From: an uncultured Actinomycetes bacterium
GTDB taxonomy: Bacteria > Actinomycetota > Actinomycetes > Nanopelagicales > Nanopelagicaceae
Reading direction: 5' to 3'
NCBI GenBank assembly: GCA_903932885.1
Contig: CAIZHT010000018.1
Location: 1-7,049 of the forward strand
Length of the DNA stretch: 7,049 bases
The translations under genes and the position numbers were made by a program. Below are positions 1 through 6,609 of this stretch, in pieces (positions within the stretch are counted from its first letter, which is position 1; the number at the start of each line of letters is the position of its first letter). The notes beneath the pieces were generated by a model. That model was given only the letters and a program-made list of their open reading frames with translations. It had not been told where the DNA came from and did not search any database.

Positions 1-310
1 GTACTCCTGCTTGATCATAAATAACAGTTCCATTTGGAACGCCAAGAATCAAATCTTCGCCGCTGTAACCATCTTTGCGATCGCCATAACCTTGATGACC
101 GGATGTTGCTTTGCGATGTGGTGAATGGTGAAAATCAAGAAGCGTTGTCACATTTGGATCAACGACCAAAATGATGTCGCCACCGCGTCCACCATTACCG
201 CCATCTGGGCCGCCAAGTGGTTTGAATTTTTCGCGCTTTACAGAGACGCAACCATCTCCACCTTTTCCTGCAGTGGCATAGAGAGTCACGCGATCAACAA
301 ATGTTGCCAC
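1..310 (-). CDS. obg: GTPase Obg/CgtA, N-terminal part (3' end outside window)
   Basis: Only the first 103 codons are visible; the GTPase domain and C-terminus lie beyond the window edge. Obg proteins are essential GTPases that act in late 50S subunit assembly. The visible part is the glycine-rich Obg fold: it has GKGGDG at residues 15-20, then [17 protein letters not shown] at 29-45, and [13 protein letters not shown] at about 74-86, all diagnostic of the family. I chose the GTG start at 308-310 because the encoded protein then begins with [10 protein letters not shown], as expected for Obg, and because GGGAG sits 5 bases upstream. The gene follows rplU and rpmA, its usual neighbours, but a strong terminator lies between rpmA and obg. 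Obg may therefore be fed by readthrough or by a promoter I cannot identify. No anomaly is seen in the visible part. Confidence 0.96.
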   Translation of the reverse strand, partial: MATFVDRVTLYATAGKGGDGCVSVKREKFKPLGGPDGGNGGRGGDIILVVDPNVTTLLDFHHSPHRKATSGHQGYGDRKDGYSGEDLILGVPNGTVIYDQAGV

Positions 311-315
311 GATAA

Positions 316-320
316 CTCCC
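316..320 (-). promoter_or_regulatory. Ribosome-binding site of obg
   Basis: The minus strand reads AAGGGAGTTATC directly before a GTG codon, leaving 5 bases between GGGAG and the start. This site decides the start of obg, which has no ATG at the expected N-terminus. Confidence 0.8.
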
Positions 321-335
321 TTCTAGTGCCTGAAA

Positions 336-369
336 TAAAAAAGCGAGCCGCACATGTATGCGGCCCGCT
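336..369 (-). terminator. Rho-independent terminator after rpmA
   Basis: On the minus strand an 11-base-pair GC-rich stem (AGCGGGCCGCA pairing with TGCGGCTCGCT, one G-U wobble) encloses the 6-base loop TACATG. Five further T residues follow it, then A and TTT. The hairpin occupies 342-369. It begins about 20 bases after the rpmA stop codon and ends about 30 bases before the obg start. The plus-strand reading has no T tract, so termination is directed at transcripts coming from rplU-rpmA. Confidence 0.9.
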
Positions 370-387
370 CTTCTTGAGAACCGTTTA

Positions 388-642
388 TTACGCTACTGGA
401 ACCACATTTACAACGTTACGTCCGCGAGCGCGGCCGAATTCAACTGAACCTGCAGCGAGTGCAAATAATGTGTCATCTTTACCGCGACCAACATTCTTAC
501 CTGGGTGAAAATGTGTTCCGCGTTGGCGAACCAAGATCTCGCCACTGTTTACAACTTGACCACCAAAGCGCTTGATACCGAGGTATTGCGCATTTGAATC
601 GCGACCGTTACGTGTCGAGGAGACACCCTTCTTACTTGCCAT
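388..642 (-). CDS. rpmA: 50S ribosomal protein L27 (bL27)
   Basis: This encodes an 84-residue L27, full length for the family. The family signature is clear: [11 protein letters not shown] at 9-19, then GVKRFGGQ-like [11 protein letters not shown], and [29 protein letters not shown]27 sits near the peptidyl-transferase centre, and its N-terminal tail reaches toward the tRNA acceptor ends. The N-terminus here is MASKKG, with no sign of the cleavable extension found in Firmicutes L27. Many bacteria have MAHKKG, so serine replaces the usual histidine at position 3. The start is supported by GGGGAG six bases upstream. It follows rplU by only 12 bases and is surely co-transcribed with it; a strong terminator follows. 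Confidence 0.98.
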   Translation of the reverse strand: MASKKGVSSTRNGRDSNAQYLGIKRFGGQVVNSGEILVRQRGTHFHPGKNVGRGKDDTLFALAAGSVEFGRARGRNVVNVVPVA

Positions 643-648
643 GGTCTA

Positions 649-654
649 CTCCCC
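649..654 (-). promoter_or_regulatory. Ribosome-binding site of rpmA
   Basis: GGGGAG on the minus strand lies 6 bases before the rpmA ATG and directly abuts the rplU TAA stop codon (655-657). This spacing lets ribosomes finishing L21 re-initiate on L27, keeping the two proteins balanced. Confidence 0.85.
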
Positions 655-969
655 TTACTTCAAGCCGTTGATGGCTGTAATTTTTACACGTGTGTGTTGT
701 GAACGAAAACCTTGACGACGACGAAAACCCGTCTTATTCATATAACGAAGAATGTCGACCTTAGGTCCCTTGATTTCATCAATAACTTCTGCAGTGACTT
801 TTACGCCAGAGAGAATCTTTGGATCTGATGTTACGTTTGCACCATCTACTACCAATACGGCAGCGAATGAAACAGTCGAACCTGCAGCGCCGTCGATGCG
901 ATCAACAACGACAGTATCGCCAACGGCGACTTTCTCCTGGCGTCCGCCAGCTTTCACGATTGCGTACAC
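655..969 (-). CDS. rplU: 50S ribosomal protein L21 (bL21)
   Basis: This encodes a 104-residue L21 (about 103 residues is usual), a 23S rRNA-binding protein of the large subunit. The N-terminus [18 protein letters not shown] and the basic C-terminus [17 protein letters not shown] match the family. An ATG eight codons upstream (991-993) would give [14 protein letters not shown], but it has no ribosome-binding site and adds residues other L21 proteins lack. The GTG at 967-969 has GGAG six bases upstream and yields the canonical start, so I place the start there. The gene leads a two-gene unit with rpmA, preceded by a candidate promoter and a structured leader, and lies downstream of rne. Confidence 0.97.
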   Translation of the reverse strand: MYAIVKAGGRQEKVAVGDTVVVDRIDGAAGSTVSFAAVLVVDGANVTSDPKILSGVKVTAEVIDEIKGPKVDILRYMNKTGFRRRQGFRSQHTRVKITAINGLK

Positions 970-975
970 GTAGTG

Positions 976-979
976 CTCC
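976..979 (-). promoter_or_regulatory. Ribosome-binding site of rplU
   Basis: The minus strand reads TGGAGCACTAC before GTG, with 6 bases between GGAG and the start codon. It fixes the rplU start at 969 and argues against the upstream ATG at 993, which has no purine-rich site before it. Confidence 0.8.
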
Positions 980-1000
980 AGTTCATTTCTCATGCTCAGG

Positions 1001-1029
1001 CGCGAGGGCTTCTATTTCTAGATCCCGCG
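1001..1029 (-). promoter_or_regulatory. Hairpin in the 5' leader of rplU
   Basis: On the minus strand CGCG at 1026-1029 pairs with CGCG at 1001-1004. Further G-C or G-U pairs extend the stem to an asymmetric internal loop. A second helix, TCTA pairing with TAGA, is closed by a GAAA tetraloop of the GNRA class. If transcription starts near 1034, this hairpin lies a few bases from the 5' end and about 30 bases before the GTG. Ribosomal-protein leaders commonly bind their own product, and L21 leader RNAs are known in other phyla; whether this belongs to a described class I cannot say. It could equally be a 5'-protecting stem or chance folding. Confidence 0.5.
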
Positions 1030-1040
1030 GGCAGAGGCTA

Positions 1041-1070
1041 AGGGTACGGAGTCCCGCACCCATGGGTCAA
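1041..1070 (-). promoter_or_regulatory. Candidate housekeeping promoter for rplU-rpmA
   Basis: The minus strand has TTGACC at 1065-1070 and TACCCT at 1041-1046 with an 18-base spacer. This fits the actinobacterial main-sigma pattern of TTGACN and TANNNT. Transcription would start near 1034, giving a leader of about 65 bases. The -35 element begins only two bases past the rne stop codon, so the ribosomal genes can be transcribed independently of rne. The same DNA can form an RNA hairpin (1042-1061) in any transcript reading through from rne. Confidence 0.6.
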
Positions 1071-1072
1071 AT

Positions 1073-3175
1073 CTAGGCTCCGGGGGTAATCACGCCAGAA
1101 CTTGAGGCACGGCGACGACGTCGTCCGCCCTTTTCAGGCTCTGCTTTTACCTCGGCAACATTCACGCTTTCATGAAATTCATGTTCTGTGGCATCGCTCT
1201 CTTCTGCATCTTCATGTTGTGATGAAGGAACATCGAGTTGTGGTGCTGGTGCCTTTATCTTTACAGGCTCCATATGAATATGAATTCCGCGTCCAGCACA
1301 TGAATCACATGTTGTTGAGAATGCTTCGATGAGTCCCTGTCCAACGCGCTTACGTGTCATCTGAACAAGTCCCAGTGATGTCACTTCTGCAACTTGATGC
1401 TTGGTGCGATCGCGACCGAGTGCTTCAACAAGTCTGCGCAAAACCATTTCACGGTTGGATTCCAAAATCATATCGATGAAGTCGATAACAACGATTCCAC
1501 CTAAGTCGCGCAGACGTAGCTGGCGCGCAATTTCTTCTGCCGCTTCTAAGTTGTTCTTGGTAACTGTCTCTTCAAGGTTTCCACCTTTACCGATGAACTT
1601 TCCTGTATTTACATCGATAACAATCATCGCTTCAGTGCGGTCGATAACAAGGGAACCACCTGAAGGCAAGTAGACCTTGCGATCAAATGCTTTCGCTAAT
1701 TGTTCTTCAACCCGATACTCAGTAAAGAGATCTCCAGTACCTGTGTACTTTTCAATTTTTGAAGTGAGCTCTGGTGCAATGAAGCCGAGATAGTTTGTAA
1801 TCTCATCCCATGCATCATTTCCCTGAACTGTTAACTTTCGGAAATCTTCGTTGAAGATATCGCGAATAACACGCACTGCAAGATCTGGCTCTGAATAGAG
1901 CGCTGTTGGTGCATGAAAATTTGGATTCTCAGACTTTTGGAAGATGTCATCCCACTGCGCTTTCAAACGTGCAACATCATTAGTGAGATCTTCTTCGCTC
2001 ACGCCTTCCGCTGCAGTTCGAACAATTACGCCAGCACTTTCTGGAATAAGGTTTTTCAATATTGCTTTGAGGCGAGTGCGCTCTCCTTCGGGAAGGCGCT
2101 TACTGATTCCACTCATTCCACCGCCAGGAACATAAACAACATAGCGACCAGGCAATGAAATCTGACTTGTAAGGCGAGCGCCCTTTTGTCCGATTGGATC
2201 TTTAGTAACTTGAACAAGAACTGATTGACCAGTTTTCAAAACTGTTTCAATCTTGCGTGGCTCTGATTCAGAAATTCCTGCTGCATCCCAATTCACTTCA
2301 CCGGCATAGAGAACGGCGTTGCGCCCCTTACCGATATCAACGAATGCTGCCTCCATTGAAGGAAGCACGTTTTGTACGCGCCCCAAATAGACGTTTCCGA
2401 CATAGGAAAGATTGGTATTTCGATTGACATAGTGCTCGACCATGACATTATCTTCAATAACTGCAATCTGGGTACGGTCTGCAATTTGGCGAACAACCAT
2501 TTCGCGGTCAACATTTTCACGTCGGGCTAAGAATTCACCATCTGTGATGATTGTTCCGCGCTTGCGATAAGGCTCTCTATATTCACTGCGTGATTCACGT
2601 TGGTTATCTCTCGATCCGCGATCGCGACGACCGCGACGCGCATCTGGGCGAGCTGATCGCTCTGGACGTTCTGTGCGTTCGCGAGCTTCGCGAACTTTAA
2701 CGATAGTTACTACGCCATCTTCTTCGATGGTCTCCCCTGGTGTTACTCCTTCGCCACTTGCTCGACGGCGACGGCGACGGCGATGAGTTGTGCCATCAGC
2801 ACTTTCTTCATCGCCTTCTTCTTGTGTTGAATCTTCATTTGTATCGGTTGAAGCGTCTTGACCAGGCTTTCTGCGACCACGGCCACCACGTCGGCGACGT
2901 CGATTGCGCGAACTACGTGATTCAGCATCGCTATCTGAGTCAGAAGGTGCTTCTGCCTCAGCAACAGGTGCTTCAACTTTTTTAGCAGCACTCTTGCGGG
3001 CAGGTTTTACCGTTGTATCGGCTGCTTGAAATACTGGAACAGGAATCGCTGCTGACTTTCGCTTTGAAGGTGCGGCAACAGCCACTTCTTCAACAACTAC
3101 GTCAGGGGTTTCTGATTTCTTACGGGAACTTTTTTTAACCGCACGCTTGCGCGGTGTTTTTGGCTCAATAGCCAT
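1073..3175 (-). CDS. rne: Ribonuclease E/G
   Basis: This is a 700-residue endoribonuclease that initiates mRNA decay and matures rRNA and tRNA. Residues 1-215 are low-complexity, Ala/Lys-rich then strongly Arg-rich (tracts at 92-96 and 132-138), as in actinobacterial RNase E, where disordered arms flank the catalytic core. An S1 RNA-binding domain spans about 252-345. The 5'-phosphate sensor motif VRT is at 385-387. The DNase I-like catalytic part has DVNTG with D521 and N523, and DFIDM with D565, corresponding to E. coli D303, N305 and D346. The zinc-link pair C623/C626 (CDSC) lies 58 residues after D565, exactly as in E. coli; it supports dimer pairing. The C-terminal tail is short, about 70 residues, acidic and then Arg-rich. 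The ATG has AGAGGA nine bases upstream. No break or missing catalytic residue is seen. I call it RNase E rather than G for the long N-terminal arm. Confidence 0.96.
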   Translation of the reverse strand: MAIEPKTPRKRAVKKSSRKKSETPDVVVEEVAVAAPSKRKSAAIPVPVFQAADTTVKPARKSAAKKVEAPVAEAEAPSDSDSDAESRSSRNRRRRRGGRGRRKPGQDASTDTNEDSTQEEGDEESADGTTHRRRRRRRASGEGVTPGETIEEDGVVTIVKVREARERTERPERSARPDARRGRRDRGSRDNQRESRSEYREPYRKRGTIITDGEFLARRENVDREMVVRQIADRTQIAVIEDNVMVEHYVNRNTNLSYVGNVYLGRVQNVLPSMEAAFVDIGKGRNAVLYAGEVNWDAAGISESEPRKIETVLKTGQSVLVQVTKDPIGQKGARLTSQISLPGRYVVYVPGGGMSGISKRLPEGERTRLKAILKNLIPESAGVIVRTAAEGVSEEDLTNDVARLKAQWDDIFQKSENPNFHAPTALYSEPDLAVRVIRDIFNEDFRKLTVQGNDAWDEITNYLGFIAPELTSKIEKYTGTGDLFTEYRVEEQLAKAFDRKVYLPSGGSLVIDRTEAMIVIDVNTGKFIGKGGNLEETVTKNNLEAAEEIARQLRLRDLGGIVVIDFIDMILESNREMVLRRLVEALGRDRTKHQVAEVTSLGLVQMTRKRVGQGLIEAFSTTCDSCAGRGIHIHMEPVKIKAPAPQLDVPSSQHEDAEESDATEHEFHESVNVAEVKAEPEKGGRRRRRASSSGVITPGA
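2762..2782 (-). repeat. Alternating arginine-codon repeat inside rne
   Basis: Seven consecutive Arg codons (residues 132-138) are written as alternating CGC and CGT, closing with CGA. This makes a hexanucleotide tandem repeat. Unit changes would keep the reading frame and only alter the length of a disordered basic tract. Confidence 0.8.
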
Positions 3176-3198
3176 GGCACCAAATCCTCTATGCGTTC

Positions 3199-3228
3199 AT
3201 ATAAACGCGCTCTGGCTTGAATTCTCAA
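3199..3228 (-). promoter_or_regulatory. Candidate promoter for rne
   Basis: The minus strand carries TTGAGA at 3223-3228 and TTATAT at 3199-3204 with an 18-base spacer. The start of transcription would fall near 3192, leaving a leader of under 20 bases that contains the AGAGGA ribosome-binding site (3185-3190). The elements deviate from consensus (the -10 lacks TA at its first two positions), so this is only a candidate. Confidence 0.4.
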
Positions 3229-3230
3229 GC
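3215..3230. repeat. Perfect inverted repeat over the rne -35 region
   Basis: GCTTGA and TCAAGC are exact reverse complements separated by ATTC. The dyad covers the candidate -35 element, which is where a repressor operator could sit. No regulator binding site is recognised, and chance cannot be excluded. Confidence 0.6.
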
Positions 3231-3246
3231 AAATCTTCTGTGGTGA

Positions 3247-3272
3247 ATTCGCGCTAGGCGTTGTTCGCGAAT
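3247..3272. repeat. Inverted repeat upstream of rne
   Basis: ATTCGCG at 3247-3253 and CGCGAAT at 3266-3272 are exact 7-base complements around a 12-base spacer. A further TCGCGA lies at 3276-3281, giving a small cluster of CGCGA-type words. It could be a hairpin in a longer rne leader or a DNA site; its function is unknown. Confidence 0.55.
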
Positions 3273-3364
3273 GGATCGCGAGCCGCGCTGAACTCTGGTG
3301 TAAGTATGGCAGATAGTGCGGGATTCGCCCAACTTCGCTCCAATATGAGCGTGCCAGAAAGCGT

Positions 3365-4522
3365 TTAGCGCTGTTTTGCGTGAATATTTTGAAGCAGGCC
3401 AAAGCCAATCAAATTGGCGAACATGCTCGATCCACCATAGGAAAGAAATGGCAATGGAACACCTGTCATCGGCATCAAACCTAATGTCATCCCTATGTTT
3501 TCAAATATTTGAAATGCGAACCATGCAATAACACCAGTACCAACTAATCGCCCAAAGGGGTCATTAGTTCTTCGAGCGATAGAAAATGCACGCATTAATA
3601 TAATTATGTAGAGCAAGATAATGAGACCACTACCTAAGAAACCTAACTCCTCACCAGCAACTGTGAATATGAAGTCAGTTTGTTGTTCGGGAACAAATCG
3701 TCCATTTGTTTGTGGACCATTGAATAGACCAGTTCCAATCAAGCCACCAGAACCGACAGTGATGCGCGCTTGACGCAGTTGATATCCAGTTCCTTGCGAA
3801 TCGGCGTTGGGATCTACGAAAGATTGAAGACGATTTACTTGATATTCATTGAGCACACCTGTCTTAGCGGCGGCAAAGCCACCAATGACGGCAATGATCA
3901 ATAAGCCAACAACCCAACGCGTTGGTGAGCCAGATACAGCAATGATTGTTACAACGGATGCAGAGATAATAAATACAGTTCCCATATCGGGTTGGGCCAA
4001 GATAAGAAGGATTGGAACGGCTGCAACAGCGAGTGCTTGCAACATATCTTGAGTAGTTGGCTCATCAGAATCATGACCACGTTCAGAGAGAATCATGGAG
4101 ATTCCCAAAATTATAGAAATCTTTGCAAGTTCTGCAGGCTGAATTTGAAAACCACCAGGTAGCGCAATCCATGCCTGTGCGCCATTGATTTCACTACCAA
4201 TTTGCGGAATGAGCACTGCTGCAAGTCCAATGACACCGAGAACCCAAGCTATTGGTGTGTATGCACGCAATAATCGATAGTCGATAACAGTGGTACCCCA
4301 TGCAAGAAGCGAGCCAATTGCAATATTGATGACGTGGCGCTTCAAGTAATATTCTGGATCTAAATTATTTGCCGCATACCAATCGCGAGTAGCTGCATAG
4401 ACAAGCGCCGTTCCGATTGCGAGTAATAGGACAATCGCACCGGTGAGAATTGGATCAAAGCCTGCAACAAGTGATGGTCGTGATGCTCGCCTAAATTTTT
4501 GGCGCTGCGCAATTGAACTCAT
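3365..4522 (-). CDS. rodA: RodA, SEDS-family peptidoglycan glycosyltransferase
   Basis: This 385-residue polytopic membrane protein polymerises lipid II into glycan strands for cell elongation, in complex with PBP2. SEDS signatures are present in order: GFQIQPAELAK at about 124-134, QPDMGT at 177-182, VPEQQTDFIF at 278-286 with the catalytic-site aspartate D283, EELGFLG at 291-297, and PLPFLSYGGSS at 356-366. About ten membrane segments can be seen, with a short basic N-terminus. RodA and FtsW are paralogues; the position beside mrdA and the MreD gene argues for RodA. The ATG overlaps the mrdA TGA by four bases (ATGA), so the two are translationally coupled. A purine-rich AAGAAGG lies shortly upstream. 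The length is normal and nothing is broken. Confidence 0.96.
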   Translation of the reverse strand: MSSIAQRQKFRRASRPSLVAGFDPILTGAIVLLLAIGTALVYAATRDWYAANNLDPEYYLKRHVINIAIGSLLAWGTTVIDYRLLRAYTPIAWVLGVIGLAAVLIPQIGSEINGAQAWIALPGGFQIQPAELAKISIILGISMILSERGHDSDEPTTQDMLQALAVAAVPILLILAQPDMGTVFIISASVVTIIAVSGSPTRWVVGLLIIAVIGGFAAAKTGVLNEYQVNRLQSFVDPNADSQGTGYQLRQARITVGSGGLIGTGLFNGPQTNGRFVPEQQTDFIFTVAGEELGFLGSGLIILLYIIILMRAFSIARRTNDPFGRLVGTGVIAWFAFQIFENIGMTLGLMPMTGVPLPFLSYGGSSMFANLIGFGLLQNIHAKQR

Positions 4523-6609
4523 GGCGCCTTCTTTACTTTAGTAGCAGGTGAAATCTTTGGAAGTTTAGTAGGTGGTTTGCCTTCCGGGAACAAGGCAAGA
4601 CCAGGAATTACTTTAGAACCTTTGACACCAAAGAGTGTTTCATAAATTTTGCGAACTCCAACACCACTCGTTGATGATCCATATCCACCTTGGCTAACCA
4701 TCATCACTACTGCGTATCGAGGTTTCTCGCTAGGTGCAAAAGATGCAAACCACGATGTATCGTCTTTCATGCTTCCATTGAGATTTCTTCCAAATACTTG
4801 TGCTGTTCCTGTTTTGCCACTTATCGAAACTGGAAAACCAGAAAACGAGCCCGTCGCTGTTCCCGCAGTTACTACTTCACGAAGTGATCCCTGTAGAAAT
4901 TTCAGTGTCTGAGATGTAGCCGGAAGTGTGCCGAGTTTTTCTGGAGTCATTGTCTTTACGACTGTTCCATCAGTTTTAACAATTGCTTTACCAACTTGTG
5001 CCTGCCAAATCGTTCCGCCATTAGCAATCGCTGAATACATCTGGGCCAATTTCAGTGGAGTAATAACGGTATCTCCCTGACCAATAGAGAAATTCACTGC
5101 ATCTCCCGCGCGAATCTTGTCACCATCAATACAGTTTTCCCGAGCTAATTCCAATAGGAATGCTGTCTGCTGACTCTTACTGGCACGCTCTTTATAGTTG
5201 CAATAGAAATCCTTATTGTTTTCATACCAATTCTTGCGCCATTGGCGATCTGCTAATCGCCCTGCAGATTCTGATGGTAGATCAATACCCGTCTTTACAT
5301 TTATCTGGAATCCCCGCGCAGCGTTATAGAAATAGTCATTCAAATCTGCTTTTGGCCTCAATCCACCATCGCGTAACCATTCATCGAATGCGATTCGATA
5401 CCAGATTGTGTCGCATGAGACCGCAATTGCTTTTTTCAAAGACATTCTGCCCTGTGCTTTGCTTTCAAAGTTTTGGAATGCACGTGTTCCAACTTCTACT
5501 TCTGATGGACAGTCATAGGAAGCATTGAGGTCATAACCAGCGTTAGCTGCGGCAACGGTTGATACTGCTTTAAAAGTTGAGGCTGGCGCAAACAAACCTT
5601 GAAGTGCGCGAGATAGTGCTGGAACGCCAGTCTTCTCACTAAATAAATCATTTGCTTGTTTTACCGTCAATCCCTTTTCCCATAAATTTGGGTCATACGT
5701 TGGATAAGAAGCAATTGCAAGAACTCTTCCATTTCGTACATCCATGACAACTGCAGCACCAGAATCTGCTTTGAAGCCAGATCCGCGGGCACGTCGCACC
5801 GCATCGGCTAACGCACTCTCAGCCGATGCCTGAAGACGAATATCTAAATTGGTTACTAAGTGATCCCCTGGTGTTGATTTTGTATTTTGACTGACTCTAG
5901 TAATGGATTCTTTACGATCGACAATTACTGTTCTGATGCCAGGTGTTCCCCGTAAATAAGAGTCGTATTGAATTTCAAGACCAGATTTTCCGATTGATTC
6001 ACTTCTAAAGTACTTGATACCTTCTGTATTAGAGAGGTTTTCTTCTGTCATGGGTCCGACATAACCCAATACATGGGCTCCATTGACACTTTCAATACCG
6101 GGATAATTTCTAATAGCAATCGGTGTTGCATCAACTCCTGGATACTTATCAGAGTTTTCAACTATCTGTAGAGCAACATCTGGATCTGCCTGCTTAGTAA
6201 TTGGAATTGGTTGGTAACGCGATCCAGTCCAACATCCTGCTTTCTTTCCCTTTGGTAATTCTCCACAAAGACGAGTTTCTTGAAAAATGTCGCTGTAATT
6301 CAGGCCCAGCAAGAGTGCCAATGATTTCATCACGGAAACACCTTTATCTGGCTGCTTATCAATGACTATTCGATCAATGGTTATTGCGAGTCCGACTTTG
6401 TTGAGAGCTAATGGAACACCAGAAGAATCAACAATGAGGCCACGTGTTGCTGGATTTATCACATCTCGACTTTGAATACTCAGTGCTGCATCTCGATATT
6501 TCGGCCCTGCGGCAATTTGCAAATAAAACAACCTGCCAAAGAGTGCGACCATAAGTGAAATTATGAGAATCTGAACTACTAGCAAACTAAGGCGAGAGCG
6601 TTGATTCAT
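4519..6609 (-). CDS. mrdA: Penicillin-binding protein 2, elongation transpeptidase (class B)
   Basis: This 696-residue class B PBP cross-links lateral-wall peptidoglycan outside the membrane, working with RodA. One N-terminal membrane helix (about 7-28) follows a short basic cytoplasmic tail. A dimerisation/pedestal region leads to the transpeptidase domain from about residue 250. The catalytic STFK motif is at 344-347 (nucleophile S344). The second motif reads S398-C-D400, the SxD form common in elongation PBPs, and KTG is at 599-601. A segment at about 457-495, with C470 and C493, resembles the actinobacterial PBP2 type as I remember it. C115 and C126 form another possible disulfide pair. 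The tail is Lys/Pro-rich. The start ATG overlaps the mreD TGA, and no good ribosome-binding site precedes it, so coupling is likely. Confidence 0.96.
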   Translation of the reverse strand: MNQRSRLSLLVVQILIISLMVALFGRLFYLQIAAGPKYRDAALSIQSRDVINPATRGLIVDSSGVPLALNKVGLAITIDRIVIDKQPDKGVSVMKSLALLLGLNYSDIFQETRLCGELPKGKKAGCWTGSRYQPIPITKQADPDVALQIVENSDKYPGVDATPIAIRNYPGIESVNGAHVLGYVGPMTEENLSNTEGIKYFRSESIGKSGLEIQYDSYLRGTPGIRTVIVDRKESITRVSQNTKSTPGDHLVTNLDIRLQASAESALADAVRRARGSGFKADSGAAVVMDVRNGRVLAIASYPTYDPNLWEKGLTVKQANDLFSEKTGVPALSRALQGLFAPASTFKAVSTVAAANAGYDLNASYDCPSEVEVGTRAFQNFESKAQGRMSLKKAIAVSCDTIWYRIAFDEWLRDGGLRPKADLNDYFYNAARGFQINVKTGIDLPSESAGRLADRQWRKNWYENNKDFYCNYKERASKSQQTAFLLELARENCIDGDKIRAGDAVNFSIGQGDTVITPLKLAQMYSAIANGGTIWQAQVGKAIVKTDGTVVKTMTPEKLGTLPATSQTLKFLQGSLREVVTAGTATGSFSGFPVSISGKTGTAQVFGRNLNGSMKDDTSWFASFAPSEKPRYAVVMMVSQGGYGSSTSGVGVRKIYETLFGVKGSKVIPGLALFPEGKPPTKLPKISPATKVKKAP

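Larger units (their letters stand above)
3176..3364. other. Intergenic region between rodA and rne
   Basis: This is a 189-base gap, by far the longest in the window, and no gene can be supported in it. It holds a candidate rne promoter (3199-3228) and two notable inverted repeats (3215-3230 and 3247-3272). A 5-base-pair hairpin lies at 3336-3351 just past rodA (CGCTC pairing with GAGCG) without a following T tract, so it is not a clear terminator. Confidence 0.7.

Noticed and set aside
125..508. Plus-strand open frame of 127 codons
   Set aside because: It lies antisense across obg, the terminator and rpmA, has no recognisable domain, and is explained by the coding constraint of those genes.
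819..1076. Plus-strand open frame of 85 codons reaching the rne end
   Set aside because: Antisense to rplU and its leader, Arg-rich and low in complexity as expected from reading a real gene in the wrong frame.
3318..3333. tRNA T-arm-like sequence (GGGCGAATCCC) after rodA
   Set aside because: The loop is too short and no acceptor, anticodon or D arm can be fitted around it.
3336..3351. Hairpin just past the rodA stop as a terminator
   Set aside because: The stem has only five base pairs and no T tract follows, so a rho-independent terminator is not supported.
3097..3408. Minus-strand open frame of 103 codons covering the rodA-rne gap
   Set aside because: It overlaps the end of rodA and the start of rne in another frame, lacks any family resemblance, and has no evident ribosome-binding site.
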